Shown in pieces: positions 32,155 to 42,184 of a stretch of 64,000 nucleotides of DNA. The stretch's first letter is position 1; each line of letters opens with the position of its first letter. Source of the DNA: Botryococcus braunii (Eukaryota; Chlorophyta; Trebouxiophyceae); assembly GCA_002005505.1 (NCBI GenBank), contig KV908546.1:124922-188921 (forward strand), in the 5' to 3' direction. Below the pieces are notes generated by a model. The model searched no databases. It was not told the DNA's origin and saw only the letters and a program-made list of their open reading frames with translations. The position numbers and the translations under genes are program-made.

Positions 32155-33369
32155 TTACTTTTGAGGATTATGCCCCGGCCCTTTTCCCTTCCAATGTGCT
32201 CCCCGGCCACCACGGCCCTTCCACTGCCCACCTCGAGCTTGATTAGAGGGGAAAGGAGGAGGTGGGGGCAATTGACTGTCGCGCCTGCTCTTCCTTTGCA
32301 AGTAGTCCCGCTTGCCCTGACATTGCCATTGCTCGTGACCAAAGTTTTTGCAGAAATAACACTGGCGCTCGGAGGGGACGCTTGTCCGAGAATCTAACTT
32401 CCCACCAACGTTGTGTCCGACGGCTCCAAGCACAGGCACCTGGGTGAATCCCGGAAAGTATGCCGGCGTGCTTGTTGGAGTCCTCTTCACAACGTTGAGA
32501 ACCTTCCTTCCTTCCTGTCCCCTCAGCATCCCCCCTGATTTTAAGTTGCTTTCATATTGCACCACATAAGTGCACAATGAGTCGAGGCTTGTGAACCTGA
32601 CACCAGTTTGAGGGTTAACTGTGCAAGCAACTCTAATAGGAGCATTCAGGCCTTTGAGGAACATATATATTTTATCATTTTCGCAGATGTCATGTTCGGT
32701 TTCTACATCACTCAACAAGGAAATAAACCTTTCTATGTATCTTTCAACGCTTTCTTGCCCTTGATAAACATGGTCTAATTTCTGCCGGGCAGCCATAACC
32801 AAATCTGTAGAGTCGTATCGATTTCCCATAAAATTTTTAAAGTCTTCCCATGTTGGCTCTGTTTGACCTCCTTCCCTTTCCTTCCTTTTGAGGTATGTCC
32901 CCCACACCTTTGTAGGTCGCTCCTCCATACATTGCAGCGCGACTGCCACCCACTTGTCCCTTGACACATTTGAAATGTTCACATATGATTCCACCTTACT
33001 AGCAAAGAATTGGAAGCTTCCTCTTTTTCCTGTAAACATGGCTGGTGTAGGCACACGCACGACGTTAGTGGTGGATGACGTCCGCTTGGATGCTCGTTCT
33101 CCCTCCAAGGCCTCAATCCGCTTCAATAACCGTAGAATTAGGGATTTAGTCTTATTTTTCTTCAAGGGTGTCTTCAAAGGAGTGGGTTTGGGTTTCGTTT
33201 TGGGTGTGGTCGGTTTGGGCGATGGGGCCAGATGCAATTCCGTTTCGGACTCTTCCAAAAGATCATCGACTTCAATACCTTCCTTTTCCAAACCTTCCAA
33301 AATTTCTTTCTCTTTAAGGGGGAGACCGGAGTACTTTTTTTTCCTTTCCGTTTAACCGCCATCATCTTG
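32155..33369 (-). pseudogene. gag: Gypsy Gag of element K, complete except for an N-terminal frameshift
   Basis: The main ORF (33300-32155, 381 residues) contains the full capsid domain (FTGKRGSFQFFASKVESY, DKWVAVALQCM, TWEDFKNFM, LDHVYQGQESVERYIERF), then a CCHC knuckle CYFCKNFGHEQWQC and a Gly/Arg-rich tail. The natural start is probably the Met of MAVKRKGKK at about 33362, which lies in another frame. The break falls at a run of A (T run near 33336-33344 on the + strand), a likely replication or sequencing slip. This Gag retains exactly the domain lost in J. Confidence 0.85.
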
Positions 33370-33430
33370 CAATGGAACAATGCAATTACAACCTTCCCTA
33401 CGTCTCCCTTCGGTTCGAGGCTCTAACCGC

Positions 33431-33443
33431 CTCGCCGATACCA
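33431..33443 (-). promoter_or_regulatory. Primer-binding site of element K
   Basis: TGGTATCGGCGAG on the minus strand, one base after the LTR, identical to that of J. Confidence 0.75.
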
Positions 33444-33444
33444 A

Positions 33445-33933
33445 TTTAACGAAGTGAGACGTGAACTAAGATTTATAACAAGCTAAGCAAGGGTTTCAGG
33501 CAAGGGTGACACCGAAGGTAGGAATCGAAGTTCCAATCCGTTACAAGTTCGCAGCCCTCCTCACGCAGGTCGTCCGAGTCTCCAAAGAACAATATATAAT
33601 GAACAATGTAGAGAATTCTAGATGTCTCACTCGTAGCAGCAAACCCAAAGACAATGATAACCACCCGAGTTCCTCGTCCACCTATGCGCGGATCCGGCTA
33701 CGTCGTCCATCTACGAGATGCTCTCGCGAGCATAACGATATGGATGACGAGAGGAGACCCACTAGGATATTACAGTCATTTTCCTACACACAAGGACAAC
33801 GAGATCTACTCGTATCCCAAAGGGCACGAAGAAACATGAACTACGCGCACACCATTACGAACATTATGCTTACGCGCACATCCTACGCGTAGGGGACGTG
33901 AGACGCGTCGCGCTGACGCGGCACCTCACTACA
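33445..33933 (-). repeat. 5' LTR of element K (489 bp)
   Basis: Apparently identical to 27673-28161 and bounded by TSD CTGAT at 33934-33938. A 128-codon ORF on the + strand recurs in both LTRs but is just the repeat. Confidence 0.92.
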
Positions 33934-35333
33934 CTGATGGTGCCTTTGGACTTTACTGGGATAACTGCTTTCCACTGAGAGGCTTCATCCAGTACAGTAC
34001 CCACAAACGTTCACCAGTAATGGCTGCGGGTGTAATGGGACCCACAGTATCTATGTGTACTCGGTCAGAGGTTCCATGGCAGGTCTGTACTGTTCCGAAG
34101 AGGGTCTGGCAGTCTTTCCTTCAATACACGCTTCACAGTGTACCGGGCAATCAGTGCAGGGAGAGAGGGAGGTGTCAATCCAGTCACCAGGTCTCCTTAG
34201 CAAGACGCTGCATCCACGTTTCTCCAGGGTCCCATCTGCTATGCATAGACGTTGCACAGCTGTTGACAAGATACTGATTTACTGTTGGTTGCACTGTGCA
34301 TGCTTTGATGTGCTGGTCTCTCACTGTAATACTATGATGTATACAGTCCATCTCTGCAGTGACCTGAGCTCTCCAGTGGTTTGGTCCACTGACATATGAA
34401 AAGGCACCCACATTGTCTGTTTGGAATACTGCACCATCCCTAAGGGCAGCAGATACTGACAGGATGTTGGTGGTAGCTGAAGGGACACACGCACATGATG
34501 GATCCAGAAGGAAATGCGTTGCGGGCTCAAAATACAGACTGACCCAGATGCAATAATACACCCAGTGGCATCAGAGGTAGCCAAGTGCAGGGGAATTGGT
34601 TTGGCATGGATGATAGGATTATGCAGCAATGCCACGTCATTCACTAGGTGGACCGAGGCCCCGCTGTCAACCAGCCAGGAGTGCTGTAAGGGTTTACTGA
34701 TCATACTGTCCAGGACATTGTGGGATATTGTGTACAGCATACCTTCAGGAGGAGGTGGAGGTGGAGCAGGAGGCTGGAACCAAGCAGGGAAGGCATCTGC
34801 ACCATGATGGGCCAGTTGGGCTACTGGAGGATGGTGGCCACCCACAGGTGGCTGGCCCTGAGGCCACATGCCTTGCAGCTGCTGGACTGCTGCCACCACG
34901 TTCCTCTGGGTCTCCTCGTCCCTGCGCCTCTTTCTGCAGTCTCTCCAATAATGGCCCTTTTTATTGCAGTAGTTGCAAACTCCCTTGGGATCAGATGCAC
35001 TAGAAGACTGCTGAGCAGTTGCTGCACTTGCTGCTGGCGGGTTGCTGGCTCCACTAGTGCTTGGGGTGATGGCCAGGACTCTGGGCTGGCGGGGAGCTGT
35101 CTCATCAAAGCCCAGGGCAGCTGCAGTGGTACGTAGTAATTCAGCCAGTTTGTTGAGTGGATATGCGACGGCTGTGGACAGGCTGCCAGGCTCCTTAGCT
35201 GCCTCAGGGAGACCCTGCACTATTTGGGTCGCTACAAAGCCATCCATCAGATGATGATTATTTCTGTGGAGGCAGGCTTTGAGATTGAGCATGCGATTCA
35301 CGTATTGGGAAATTGTTTCATCATGTCTCATCC
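33934..35333 (-). pseudogene. gag-pol: E segment: Gag end, protease and integrase N-terminal part
   Basis: Minus strand from 35333. It has the end of the capsid domain (HDETISQYVNRMLNLKA, QIVQGLPEAAKE), a CCHC knuckle CNYCNKKGHYWRDC near 34960, Pro-rich PPPPPPEG, and protease WLVDSGASVHLVND near 34660. A frameshift follows FWIHHV (about 34495). The pre-integrase region (SVSAALRDGAVF, MQRLAKE, CEACIEGKTARPS) has further shifts, then the integrase start (GPITPAAITGER). It is bounded by K (CTGAT) and D (CATCC). Confidence 0.88.
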
Positions 35334-35782
35334 TGTTGTGTTTGAGAGAGGATAAGGTACGTATCCGGATGTACAGGATCACGTATGTACGTGAGTACGT
35401 GTGCTCTCTCAGGTACACTTTGTGGTTTTAGGCACGTCACTTGACAAGCTTGAACAAACATTAGATGTGCTTTAGAAAACGCATGCACCAGGACACAAAA
35501 GTTGCTGTTATATAACACTCCTAATGCATATATGTATTAGAAGACCTGGAGAGAGTGCCCTCCATGGGAGGTAGAGGTTCATAGCCCATCATGCAAGTAC
35601 AGGTCTCAGTCAATTAAGTTCAAGGAACTATGATAGAGATCCTATCGAGCGTGTACACGTGTAGGACAGGTGTACAGATTTGGCATAAGTCCGTACTTCG
35701 TGGGTGTGACAAGTGTACCTCACACAGTTAGGGTGTGGTGATGAAGTACACCTTTCTGCGATGACCTGTGATTGTGCGTAAC
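35334..35782 (+). repeat. 5' LTR of element D, first part
   Basis: Starts TGTTGTGTTTGAG and matches 46479-46923 with several substitutions. A TATA-like TTATATAAC lies at 35508-35516. It is interrupted by C at GTAAC (35778-35782). The paralogous uninterrupted site is near 46921. Confidence 0.9.
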
Positions 35783-36510
35783 TGTTATAATAGTGACAGA
35801 ACATTTTGGTGCCTTTCCCTCAGAAGAGTAATAGTGGCCAGATCATCGTCAATTACCAGAGAGAGCAGTTAGTAGAATGAGTAATCAGTGGCAGAACCCA
35901 GGAGTTCTGCCAGAACCAATCTAGACCAATTGCACGTTAATAAGAAAGGATTAGATAATCGGACACGGTTTGCTCGAAAGGCTATATGCTCCTGGCTCGA
36001 AGGATTGAGGCACTTGATTGGGACATCAAAAGCACTTCGGGTGTTTGCTACTTTACTGTTGCCAGTCAAGTCTCTTCACTCACAGACGACACTGCTTGTT
36101 TCTCTACGCACAACAAGAGTGTCGCCGGGCTTAACACCCTCGTGCCGGGACATGCAGGTAAACTGCTGTCAAGACATCATATGAACATGAACAATGGTTT
36201 AGGAAGGGTCTAGATAAGGTACAATAGAAAGGTGTAATTGCTTAGCTCATCGGACATTGGTAATGCAGACTATCAGTAACGTTGTTGATAGGATAGTTCG
36301 AGTTGCCGAGTGACGAGAGAGAGCAATAAACATTGTAACACTTGATTGGGACATCAAAAGCACTTCGGGTGTTTGCTACTTTACTGTTGCCAGTCAAGTC
36401 TCTTCACTCACAGACGACACTGCTTGTTTCTCTACGCACAACAAGAGTGTCGCCGGGCTTAACACCCTCGTGCCGGGACATGCAGGGAACATTACGCCCA
36501 GAATTGTACA
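35783..36510 (+). repeat. 5' LTR of element C (728 bp)
   Basis: TGTTATAATAG...GAATTGTACA. An internal 148-bp direct repeat is at 36011-36158 and 36339-36486, the second copy ending 24 bp before the PBS. Each holds the inverted repeat CGACACT/AGTGTCG with TTGTT/AACAA. Confidence 0.93.
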
Positions 36511-36524
36511 GGTTATGGGCCCAC
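36511..36524 (+). promoter_or_regulatory. Primer-binding site of element C (half tRNA-iMet type)
   Basis: GGTTATGGGCCCAC directly after the LTR. Unlike A, B, E and G, the LTR end here lacks the complementary GCCCATAACC, so no junction stem forms. Confidence 0.85.
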
Positions 36525-36568
36525 CAAACTCTTGAGCTGGGCAACTGAAAGCATGTTCCGAGCCTACG

Positions 36569-37087
36569 ATGGGACGAACGAAGCAGAGCGGAAGGATGTC
36601 GACCGGCGGTAAAAGACCTTTTATTCCCCCACCTCCTTCACCACCGACATATGATAGCCTGAGGCGAGCTGGAGGAGATACGGGACCGAGAACACCAGAA
36701 GAACGAGCATTTATAGTGAAGGATTTTGTCAGCCGCGCGTACGGACCGGGCAAACTCGAACAGCCTCTGTGGTTCAGACGACGATTCTCTGTTTACCCAG
36801 CATACAAAGTAACTGCGTGGGAGTGTTCATTCATCAACGCGGACCCAGGCTTCGTCACGCGAGCATTATTTGAACGACATCTACAACAGCTCGGAGGACC
36901 CAACAGACCCGAGTACTGGGAAGAAAGGGCAGCCTACACAGCAGTGGAGTGTGCTCTCGCTACTCTTGACGAGGACTTCCTACTTTCCCTTCTGGGCAGC
37001 AGAAAAGGATTCAGCCCAGAGGAGTGGTGCACGGACACAGACGACGGAGACGACGACAGGGACGCGCAGCTGTTGTCAGAGACCTAA
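36569..37087 (+). CDS. ORF0, unrecognised 172-aa protein (element C)
   Basis: ORF 45 nt after the PBS, from the ATG at 36569 (MGRTKQSGRM). The N-terminus is basic, followed by a Pro-rich PFIPPPPSPP. The core is clearly homologous to ORF0 of A, E and G: PPTYD, RTPEERAFIVKDFV, LWFRRRFSVYPAYK, WECSFINADPGFVT, then AAYTAVECALATL. The C-terminal end is acidic (DTDDGDDDRD). Function and family are unknown. The last few codons (AQLLSET) and the stop appear to come from integrase sequence read in another frame, because the element's deletion joins here. It is full-length although gag and protease are gone, which makes it an attractive candidate for a cis-useful protein or for passive retention; sequence alone cannot tell. 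Confidence 0.72.
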   Translation: MGRTKQSGRMSTGGKRPFIPPPPSPPTYDSLRRAGGDTGPRTPEERAFIVKDFVSRAYGPGKLEQPLWFRRRFSVYPAYKVTAWECSFINADPGFVTRALFERHLQQLGGPNRPEYWEERAAYTAVECALATLDEDFLLSLLGSRKGFSPEEWCTDTDDGDDDRDAQLLSET

Positions 37088-40000
37088 TTCTGTATTGGCA
37101 AACTGAGAAGGAAACTACAGTGAAGTGCATCCGCAGTGACAGAGGGACAGAGTTCTTAAATGCCAAGTTCAAGGAATTTTGTGCATCCCAGGGCACTAAG
37201 CTGGAGACATCTGCCCCATATACCCCTCAGCAGAATGGAGTTGCTGAGAGAGCCAACAGAACCCTCAAGGAGCGCACCAGGACCCTCCTCAATTCTGCTG
37301 CAGCAAGCCCTGTTATGTGGAAGGAAGCCCTGGAGACAGCCTGCACCCTCCTAAATATGGGACCCAGCACAGGCAGGCCCCTATCTCCCTGCGAAATGTT
37401 CATGGGATATAAGCCTGATGTATCCCTGCTGCGCACATGGGGATGCCTTGCATTTGTGCACGTTCCTGACCAGCAGAGGGGGACCTTTGCACCAAAGGCT
37501 GTGGCTGGGATGTTCACTGGTTACTCCCCAGTGTCAAAGGCATATCGTATCTATATGGGAGGGGGGATCTGGAGAGAGAGCAGAGATGTTCAATTTGTGG
37601 AACACATTCGGGGAGCTACTAGGGTGGGAATGGCTGTTCTCCCTGACCAGCCTCAGCAGTTTTCATACCCTGAAGACTTATCAGGGCAATTGCACAGCAG
37701 CAATCCAGTGGTGCCATTGTCACAGCGCAGTATGCAGAACCAGACTGTCAGCAGCCCATGCTCCAGCAGTAGACCTGACAGCGCCTTCCCAGTACCCTCT
37801 GACCAGGCTGCAACTGAGCCTGATAGTCAGGGGAAGCCTTCCCAGGAGGGGGGCATTCTCATTGTGTCTCCCGAAGCAAGCACGGGAGAGCAGCAGCCGG
37901 ACCTGGATCAGTCCGGGGCTCTGGACGCCATCCAACGACTGGCGCGAGGAAGTGCAGACAGCGGACAACATCATCAGACTTTAGAGCGAATACAGCAGTC
38001 ACTGCGTAACCCGCATCCGGCTACTACCATCCTGCCTCCGGACGGACTGTCGCGGGCTCAACGCTATGAGCAACGAACTGCGGCTCGAGATATCCTGCTG
38101 GCACAGGATAAGGGAGAGGGCTGTGAGCGAGAGGGGAGGACTGAAGGTGACACAGAGTCACAGGGACCAGGGGAAGCGCAGGAATTGGGGCAGGACACCG
38201 AGAGACCTGCTTTACTTGTAAGAGATGAGAGGGGGGCAGTCTCTGATCAGACTGCAGATGGTCCAAGTGAGCTGAGATGTATGGGTGGGACCTGCTCAGT
38301 ACCTGAGAGTAATGTTAGCGATGAGAACTCTATCAGTGATGCCCAAGGACAATGTGGTGCCAGCCACGCAAGCATGGGCCATGCATGGGAGTGTGCTGCT
38401 GGGCCTGCGCCCCAGCGCTCATGTCTAGTGGGCAGCAGACAGAGAGAGAGAGAGACATGGGCACAGCAGCAAAATAGACCAAGTGCTCATGCAATGCAGA
38501 GTGGTTCACGTGTCTGTGAGAGTCCTGACGGGACTGCAAACCGTCAGCCATGTGAGAGTGTGTCTGAGGAGGTGAATCGGAAGCCAAGACAGTGTGAGAA
38601 CTCCCCCAATTACAAGAGCTTTCCGAGAGGTACCTGTGTTTGGGAGGATGATGTGAGAGAGGCTGGCAGCAAGCTTGAGAGGGCAAGCTGTGAGTCTAAG
38701 AGAGAGAAAGAGCAGAGGGAGAGATCTGGATCTTTACCAACAGTTCCCACGTGCTGTGCGGCGACATTCAGCGAAAGAGTAGTGGATGAGAGTGAGAGTA
38801 AGAGTAAGCAAGAGCAGGGGAAGCATACTGGGGTGCGTTTTGGGAAGATCAGTGTGCCTTCAAGTCTCAAGGAGGCACAGCAGTCCCCACAGTGGGAGTA
38901 CTGGAAGGCTGCAATGCAGGAGGAGCAAAACTCCTTAGATGCCCATGAGGTGATGGAGTTTGTTCCTAGACCTCGTGGGCACAAAGTTATCCCAGTTCAC
39001 TGGATTTTTTCAGTGAAAATGGATGCACACGGCAATGTGCTTAGATTCAAGGCCAGGCTGGTGGCTCAAGGGTGTAGGCAAATTCCAGGAGTGGATGTGA
39101 TGGAGGTATTTGCTCCCACCAGCAGTTATGGGTCTAGAAGAGCTTTACTGTCAGTGGCTGCACAGGAGGGTCTTGAAATTCACCAGGTGGATGTCAAGAC
39201 TGCTTTCTTAAATGGTGAATTAGAGGAGGAGGTCTATGTCACACAACCTCCTGGGTTTGAGAATGGGGATGGGAACACTGTGTGTCGCTTGAAGAAGGCA
39301 TTGTATGGCCTGAAGCAAGCTCCAAGGGCATGGCATAAGACCCTTAATGAGAAGCTACATACCATGGGGTATGAGGTGTGCAAGAGTGATGCTGGGGTCT
39401 ATGTGAAATGTTCTGTGGATGGAGGGAAATCCTTTGTGCTGATTTATGTTGATGATCTATTGATAGTTTCAAAGGGCATGAGTGAGATTGAGAGGGTGAA
39501 AGGGTTGCTGAAGCAGGAGTTCACCATCCATGATCTTGGAGAGGTGAAAGATTTCTTGGGCTGTCAAGTAATGAGAGATAGAGAGAAAGGGTTGATTTCT
39601 TTGAGTTGCATCCCAAAGATTGATGCCCTAGTTGAGAAATTTGGGCTGGATCTGGAGTCTGTGGGGCCTGACACCCCTATGACTAAGGATTTTGTGGCCA
39701 CACAGCGACCTATGTCTAAGGACAACAGTGCCAGCATTGGAGCTGGGAGTCCCTTACCTCCAGGTCACAGATATTGTGAACTGGTTGGGTCACTGTTGTA
39801 CATTGCCAACACCACAAGGCCTGATATTTCCCAGGCTGTGGGAGTGCTTTCCAGGTATAGGATTACTCCCACCACTGCTCATTGGAATGAAGCCATCAGA
39901 GTGTTGAAATATCTGATGGCTACCAGGGATCTTGTGTTAGTACTTGGAGGGAAGGACACAGAGCTGGAGGGCTTTGTGGATGCAGATTATGGTGGTGATC

Positions 40001-40431
40001 AGGATCACGGGTTCTCCACTACTGGTTACGTAATTCGTGTGTTTGGAGGAGCAGTAGTTTGGGGAAGCAAAAAGCAGTCTGCAGTGGCCACATCCACTGT
40101 AGAGGCTGAGTTTATGGCGGCAAGTGCAGCTGTCAAAGAGGCAAATTGGATGAAGGGATTCCTGGAAGAAATTGGGATTTCTCCGTGGATTGTGAAGATC
40201 CACTGTGATAATCATGGATGCATCAATCATCTCAGAAATCCAGTGTTCTCTAAGCATACCAAGCACATCGCGATCAGCTTCCATTTTGCACGGGAAGCTA
40301 TTGCATTGGGTCAGGTGGATGTGAAATACGTTCCTTCTGCAAGGAATGTAGCAGATATATTCACAAAGCCTTTGACAAGGCAGGTGTTTCAGGGACATCG
40401 TGATGCTCTGGGGTTGGCCAAGTTTTTGTGA
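37075..40431 (+). CDS. pol: Copia Pol fragment: integrase core end, linker, RT and RNase H (element C)
   Basis: Open from 37024 to 40431. Genuine Pol similarity begins about 37075 (AVVRDLILYWQT), fused by deletion to the end of ORF0. It has integrase SDRGTEF and QQNGVAERANRT but lacks the HHCC region and first Asp. The linker is long and contains one Cys-rich GTCVWEDDV module (about 38588-38655). RT has VHWIFSVKMD, KTAFLNGELEEEV and YVDD at about residues 808-811 of the open frame. RNase H (FVDADYGGDQD, VVWGSKKQSAVAT) and the ARNVADIFTKPL end follow. No stop interrupts it. RT and RNase H look catalytically complete. There is no obvious initiator of its own. Confidence 0.93.
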   Translation, partial: VRDLILYWQTEKETTVKCIRSDRGTEFLNAKFKEFCASQGTKLETSAPYTPQQNGVAERANRTLKERTRTLLNSAAASPVMWKEALETACTLLNMGPSTGRPLSPCEMFMGYKPDVSLLRTWGCLAFVHVPDQQRGTFAPKAVAGMFTGYSPVSKAYRIYMGGGIWRESRDVQFVEHIRGATRVGMAVLPDQPQQFSYPEDLSGQLHSSNPVVPLSQRSMQNQTVSSPCSSSRPDSAFPVPSDQAATEPDSQGKPSQEGGILIVSPEASTGEQQPDLDQSGALDAIQRLARGSADSGQHHQTLERIQQSLRNPHPATTILPPDGLSRAQRYEQRTAARDILLAQDKGEGCEREGRTEGDTESQGPGEAQELGQDTERPALLVRDERGAVSDQTADGPSELRCMGGTCSVPESNVSDENSISDAQGQCGASHASMGHAWECAAGPAPQRSCLVGSRQRERETWAQQQNRPSAHAMQSGSRVCESPDGTANRQPCESVSEEVNRKPRQCENSPNYKSFPRGTCVWEDDVREAGSKLERASCESKREKEQRERSGSLPTVPTCCAATFSERVVDESESKSKQEQGKHTGVRFGKISVPSSLKEAQQSPQWEYWKAAMQEEQNSLDAHEVMEFVPRPRGHKVIPVHWIFSVKMDAHGNVLRFKARLVAQGCRQIPGVDVMEVFAPTSSYGSRRALLSVAAQEGLEIHQVDVKTAFLNGELEEEVYVTQPPGFENGDGNTVCRLKKALYGLKQAPRAWHKTLNEKLHTMGYEVCKSDAGVYVKCSVDGGKSFVLIYVDDLLIVSKGMSEIERVKGLLKQEFTIHDLGEVKDFLGCQVMRDREKGLISLSCIPKIDALVEKFGLDLESVGPDTPMTKDFVATQRPMSKDNSASIGAGSPLPPGHRYCELVGSLLYIANTTRPDISQAVGVLSRYRITPTTAHWNEAIRVLKYLMATRDLVLVLGGKDTELEGFVDADYGGDQDHGFSTTGYVIRVFGGAVVWGSKKQSAVATSTVEAEFMAASAAVKEANWMKGFLEEIGISPWIVKIHCDNHGCINHLRNPVFSKHTKHIAISFHFAREAIALGQVDVKYVPSARNVADIFTKPLTRQVFQGHRDALGLAKFL

Positions 40432-40433
40432 GG

Positions 40434-40449
40434 AAAAGGCAAGGGGAAG
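40434..40449 (+). promoter_or_regulatory. Polypurine tract of element C
   Basis: AAAAGGCAAGGGGAAG immediately before the 3' LTR. Confidence 0.85.
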
Positions 40450-41177
40450 TGTTATAATAGTGACAGAACATTTTGGTGCCTTTCCCTCAGAAGAGTAATA
40501 GTGGCCAGATCATCGTCAATTACCAGAGAGAGCAGTTAGTAGAATGAGTAATCAGTGGCAGAACCCAGGAGTTCTGCCAGAACCAATCTAGACCAATTGC
40601 ACGTTAATAAGAAAGGATTAGATGATCGGACACGGTTTGCTCGAAAGGCTATATGCTCCTGGCTCGAAGGATTGAGGCACTTGATTGGGACATCAAAAGC
40701 ACTTCGGGTGTTTGCTACTTTACTGTTGCCAGTCAAGTCTCTTCACTCACAGACGACACTGCTTGTTTCTCTACGCACAACAAGAGTGTCGCCGGGCTTA
40801 ACACCCTCGTGCCGGGACATGCAGGTAAACTGCTGTCAAGACATCATATGAACATGAACAATGGTTTAGGAAGGGTCTAGATAAGGTACAATAGAAAGGT
40901 GTAATTGCTTAGCTCATCGGACATTGGTAATGCAGACTATCAGTAACGTTGTTGATAGGATAGTTCGAGTTGCCGAGTGACGAGAGAGAGCAATAAACAT
41001 TGTAACACTTGATTGGGACATCAAAAGCACTTCGGGTGTTTGCTACTTTACTGTTGCCAGTCAAGTCTCTTCACTCACAGACGACACTGCTTGTTTCTCT
41101 ACGCACAACAAGAGTGTCGCCGGGCTTAACACCCTCGTGCCGGGACATGCAGGGAACATTACGCCCAGAATTGTACA
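40450..41177 (+). repeat. 3' LTR of element C (728 bp)
   Basis: Near-identical to 35783-36510, with one substitution noticed. It carries the same internal 148-bp direct repeat and is followed by TSD GTAAC. Confidence 0.94.
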
Positions 41178-42184
41178 GTAACGCGCGATCAAGCTAGGAG
41201 GGGCAGATCGGCAGTTCGTTCCTCAGACAGTTAGAGCTTTCTATCGAAGTTGCCTGGAGTCCTATTCAGTGGGAATCGCTGAAGGACCTGTCTGAGACCT
41301 GCCGGAGTATTGCTCTCACTGATATCATGCTATGCTTGTGCATGTGGGCTGCGTGAGAGAATATCGGTAAGGCCCGATTAGAGCATAGGTTGTGTTTAGT
41401 AAATGATAGTTCATAAGTGTTAATGAGTGCCATTTAGTTGAAAAGACTGAATAACATTCAGTACTGTGCAGGAGGTTGTTGTTTTCTGTCTGTTGAGACA
41501 GTGCGAGCTGCATAAGTGTAGTATGTACACGGGTGGGCAGCGGTAAGAACACCTCCGGATAAAAACTTGTACATTGATGGAAGCCATTGTGTTGTTTAGT
41601 TACTGGTGTAAGTATGATACTGATAGAGAGCAATGTACGTGACTCGTACAGGTGGTCAGTTGCAAGGATGGCGTCGTAACTGATGTGAGTGCTTGAGTAA
41701 GTGACAGATACTTACGATTGCGAACAGGTAATAAACAACACCATGTAAAAGAAGACAGTTGGAGCTTTCTATCGAAGTTGCCTGGAGTCCTATTCAGTGG
41801 GAATCGCTGAAGGACCTGTCTGAGACCTGCCGGAGTATTGCTCTCACTGATATCATGCTATGCTTGTGCATGTGGGCTGCGTGAGAGAATATCGGAGGTT
41901 GTTGTTTTCTGTCTGTTGAGACAGTGCGAGCTGCATAAGTGTAGTATGTACACGGGTGGGCAGCGGTGGTCAGTTGCAAGGATGGCGTCGTAACTGATGT
42001 GAGTGCTTGAGTAAGTGACAGATACTTACGATTGCGAACAGGTGGCAAAGATACACCTGGAAACACAAGTGGTTACTGGATTGTAACCAAGAGTTCAGAG
42101 ATTGAGTGAATCACTGGGATACAGAACGTTCCGTGGACGGAACTGGCGAGCGACGTTTCCTCTATTCTGCTCTTCTACACAACA
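41178..42184 (+). repeat. 5' LTR of element D, second part (includes GTAAC repeat)
   Basis: Continues D's LTR and ends CACAACA. It holds three pairs of direct repeats: 143 bp (41225-41367, 41753-41895), 72 bp (41473-41544, 41896-41967; contains hairpin CTGTCT/AGACAG) and 79 bp (41651-41729, 41965-42043). Confidence 0.9.

Larger units (their letters stand above)
27673..33933 (-). mobile_element. Ty3/gypsy chromovirus K, defective, TSD CTGAT
   Basis: It has two 489-bp LTRs (27673-28161 and 33445-33933) with no difference noticed, PBS 33431-33443, gag and a broken pol, on the minus strand. The TSD CTGAT is at 27668-27672 and 33934-33938. It is related to J (same gene layout and PBS) but its LTR sequence is largely different. 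Integrase and chromodomain are deleted and pol has frameshifts, yet identical LTRs show a recent insertion. Confidence 0.93.
35783..41177 (+). mobile_element. Ty1/copia element C, young internal-deletion derivative, TSD GTAAC
   Basis: Two 728-bp LTRs (35783-36510 and 40450-41177) differ at about one position (near 35957). The TSD GTAAC is at 35778-35782 and 41178-41182, and the D 3' LTR provides the empty site. PBS, complete ORF0, RT and RNase H, and the polypurine tract are present. Gag, protease and the integrase N-terminus and first catalytic Asp are missing. It must have been mobilised by proteins from another copy. Confidence 0.94.
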
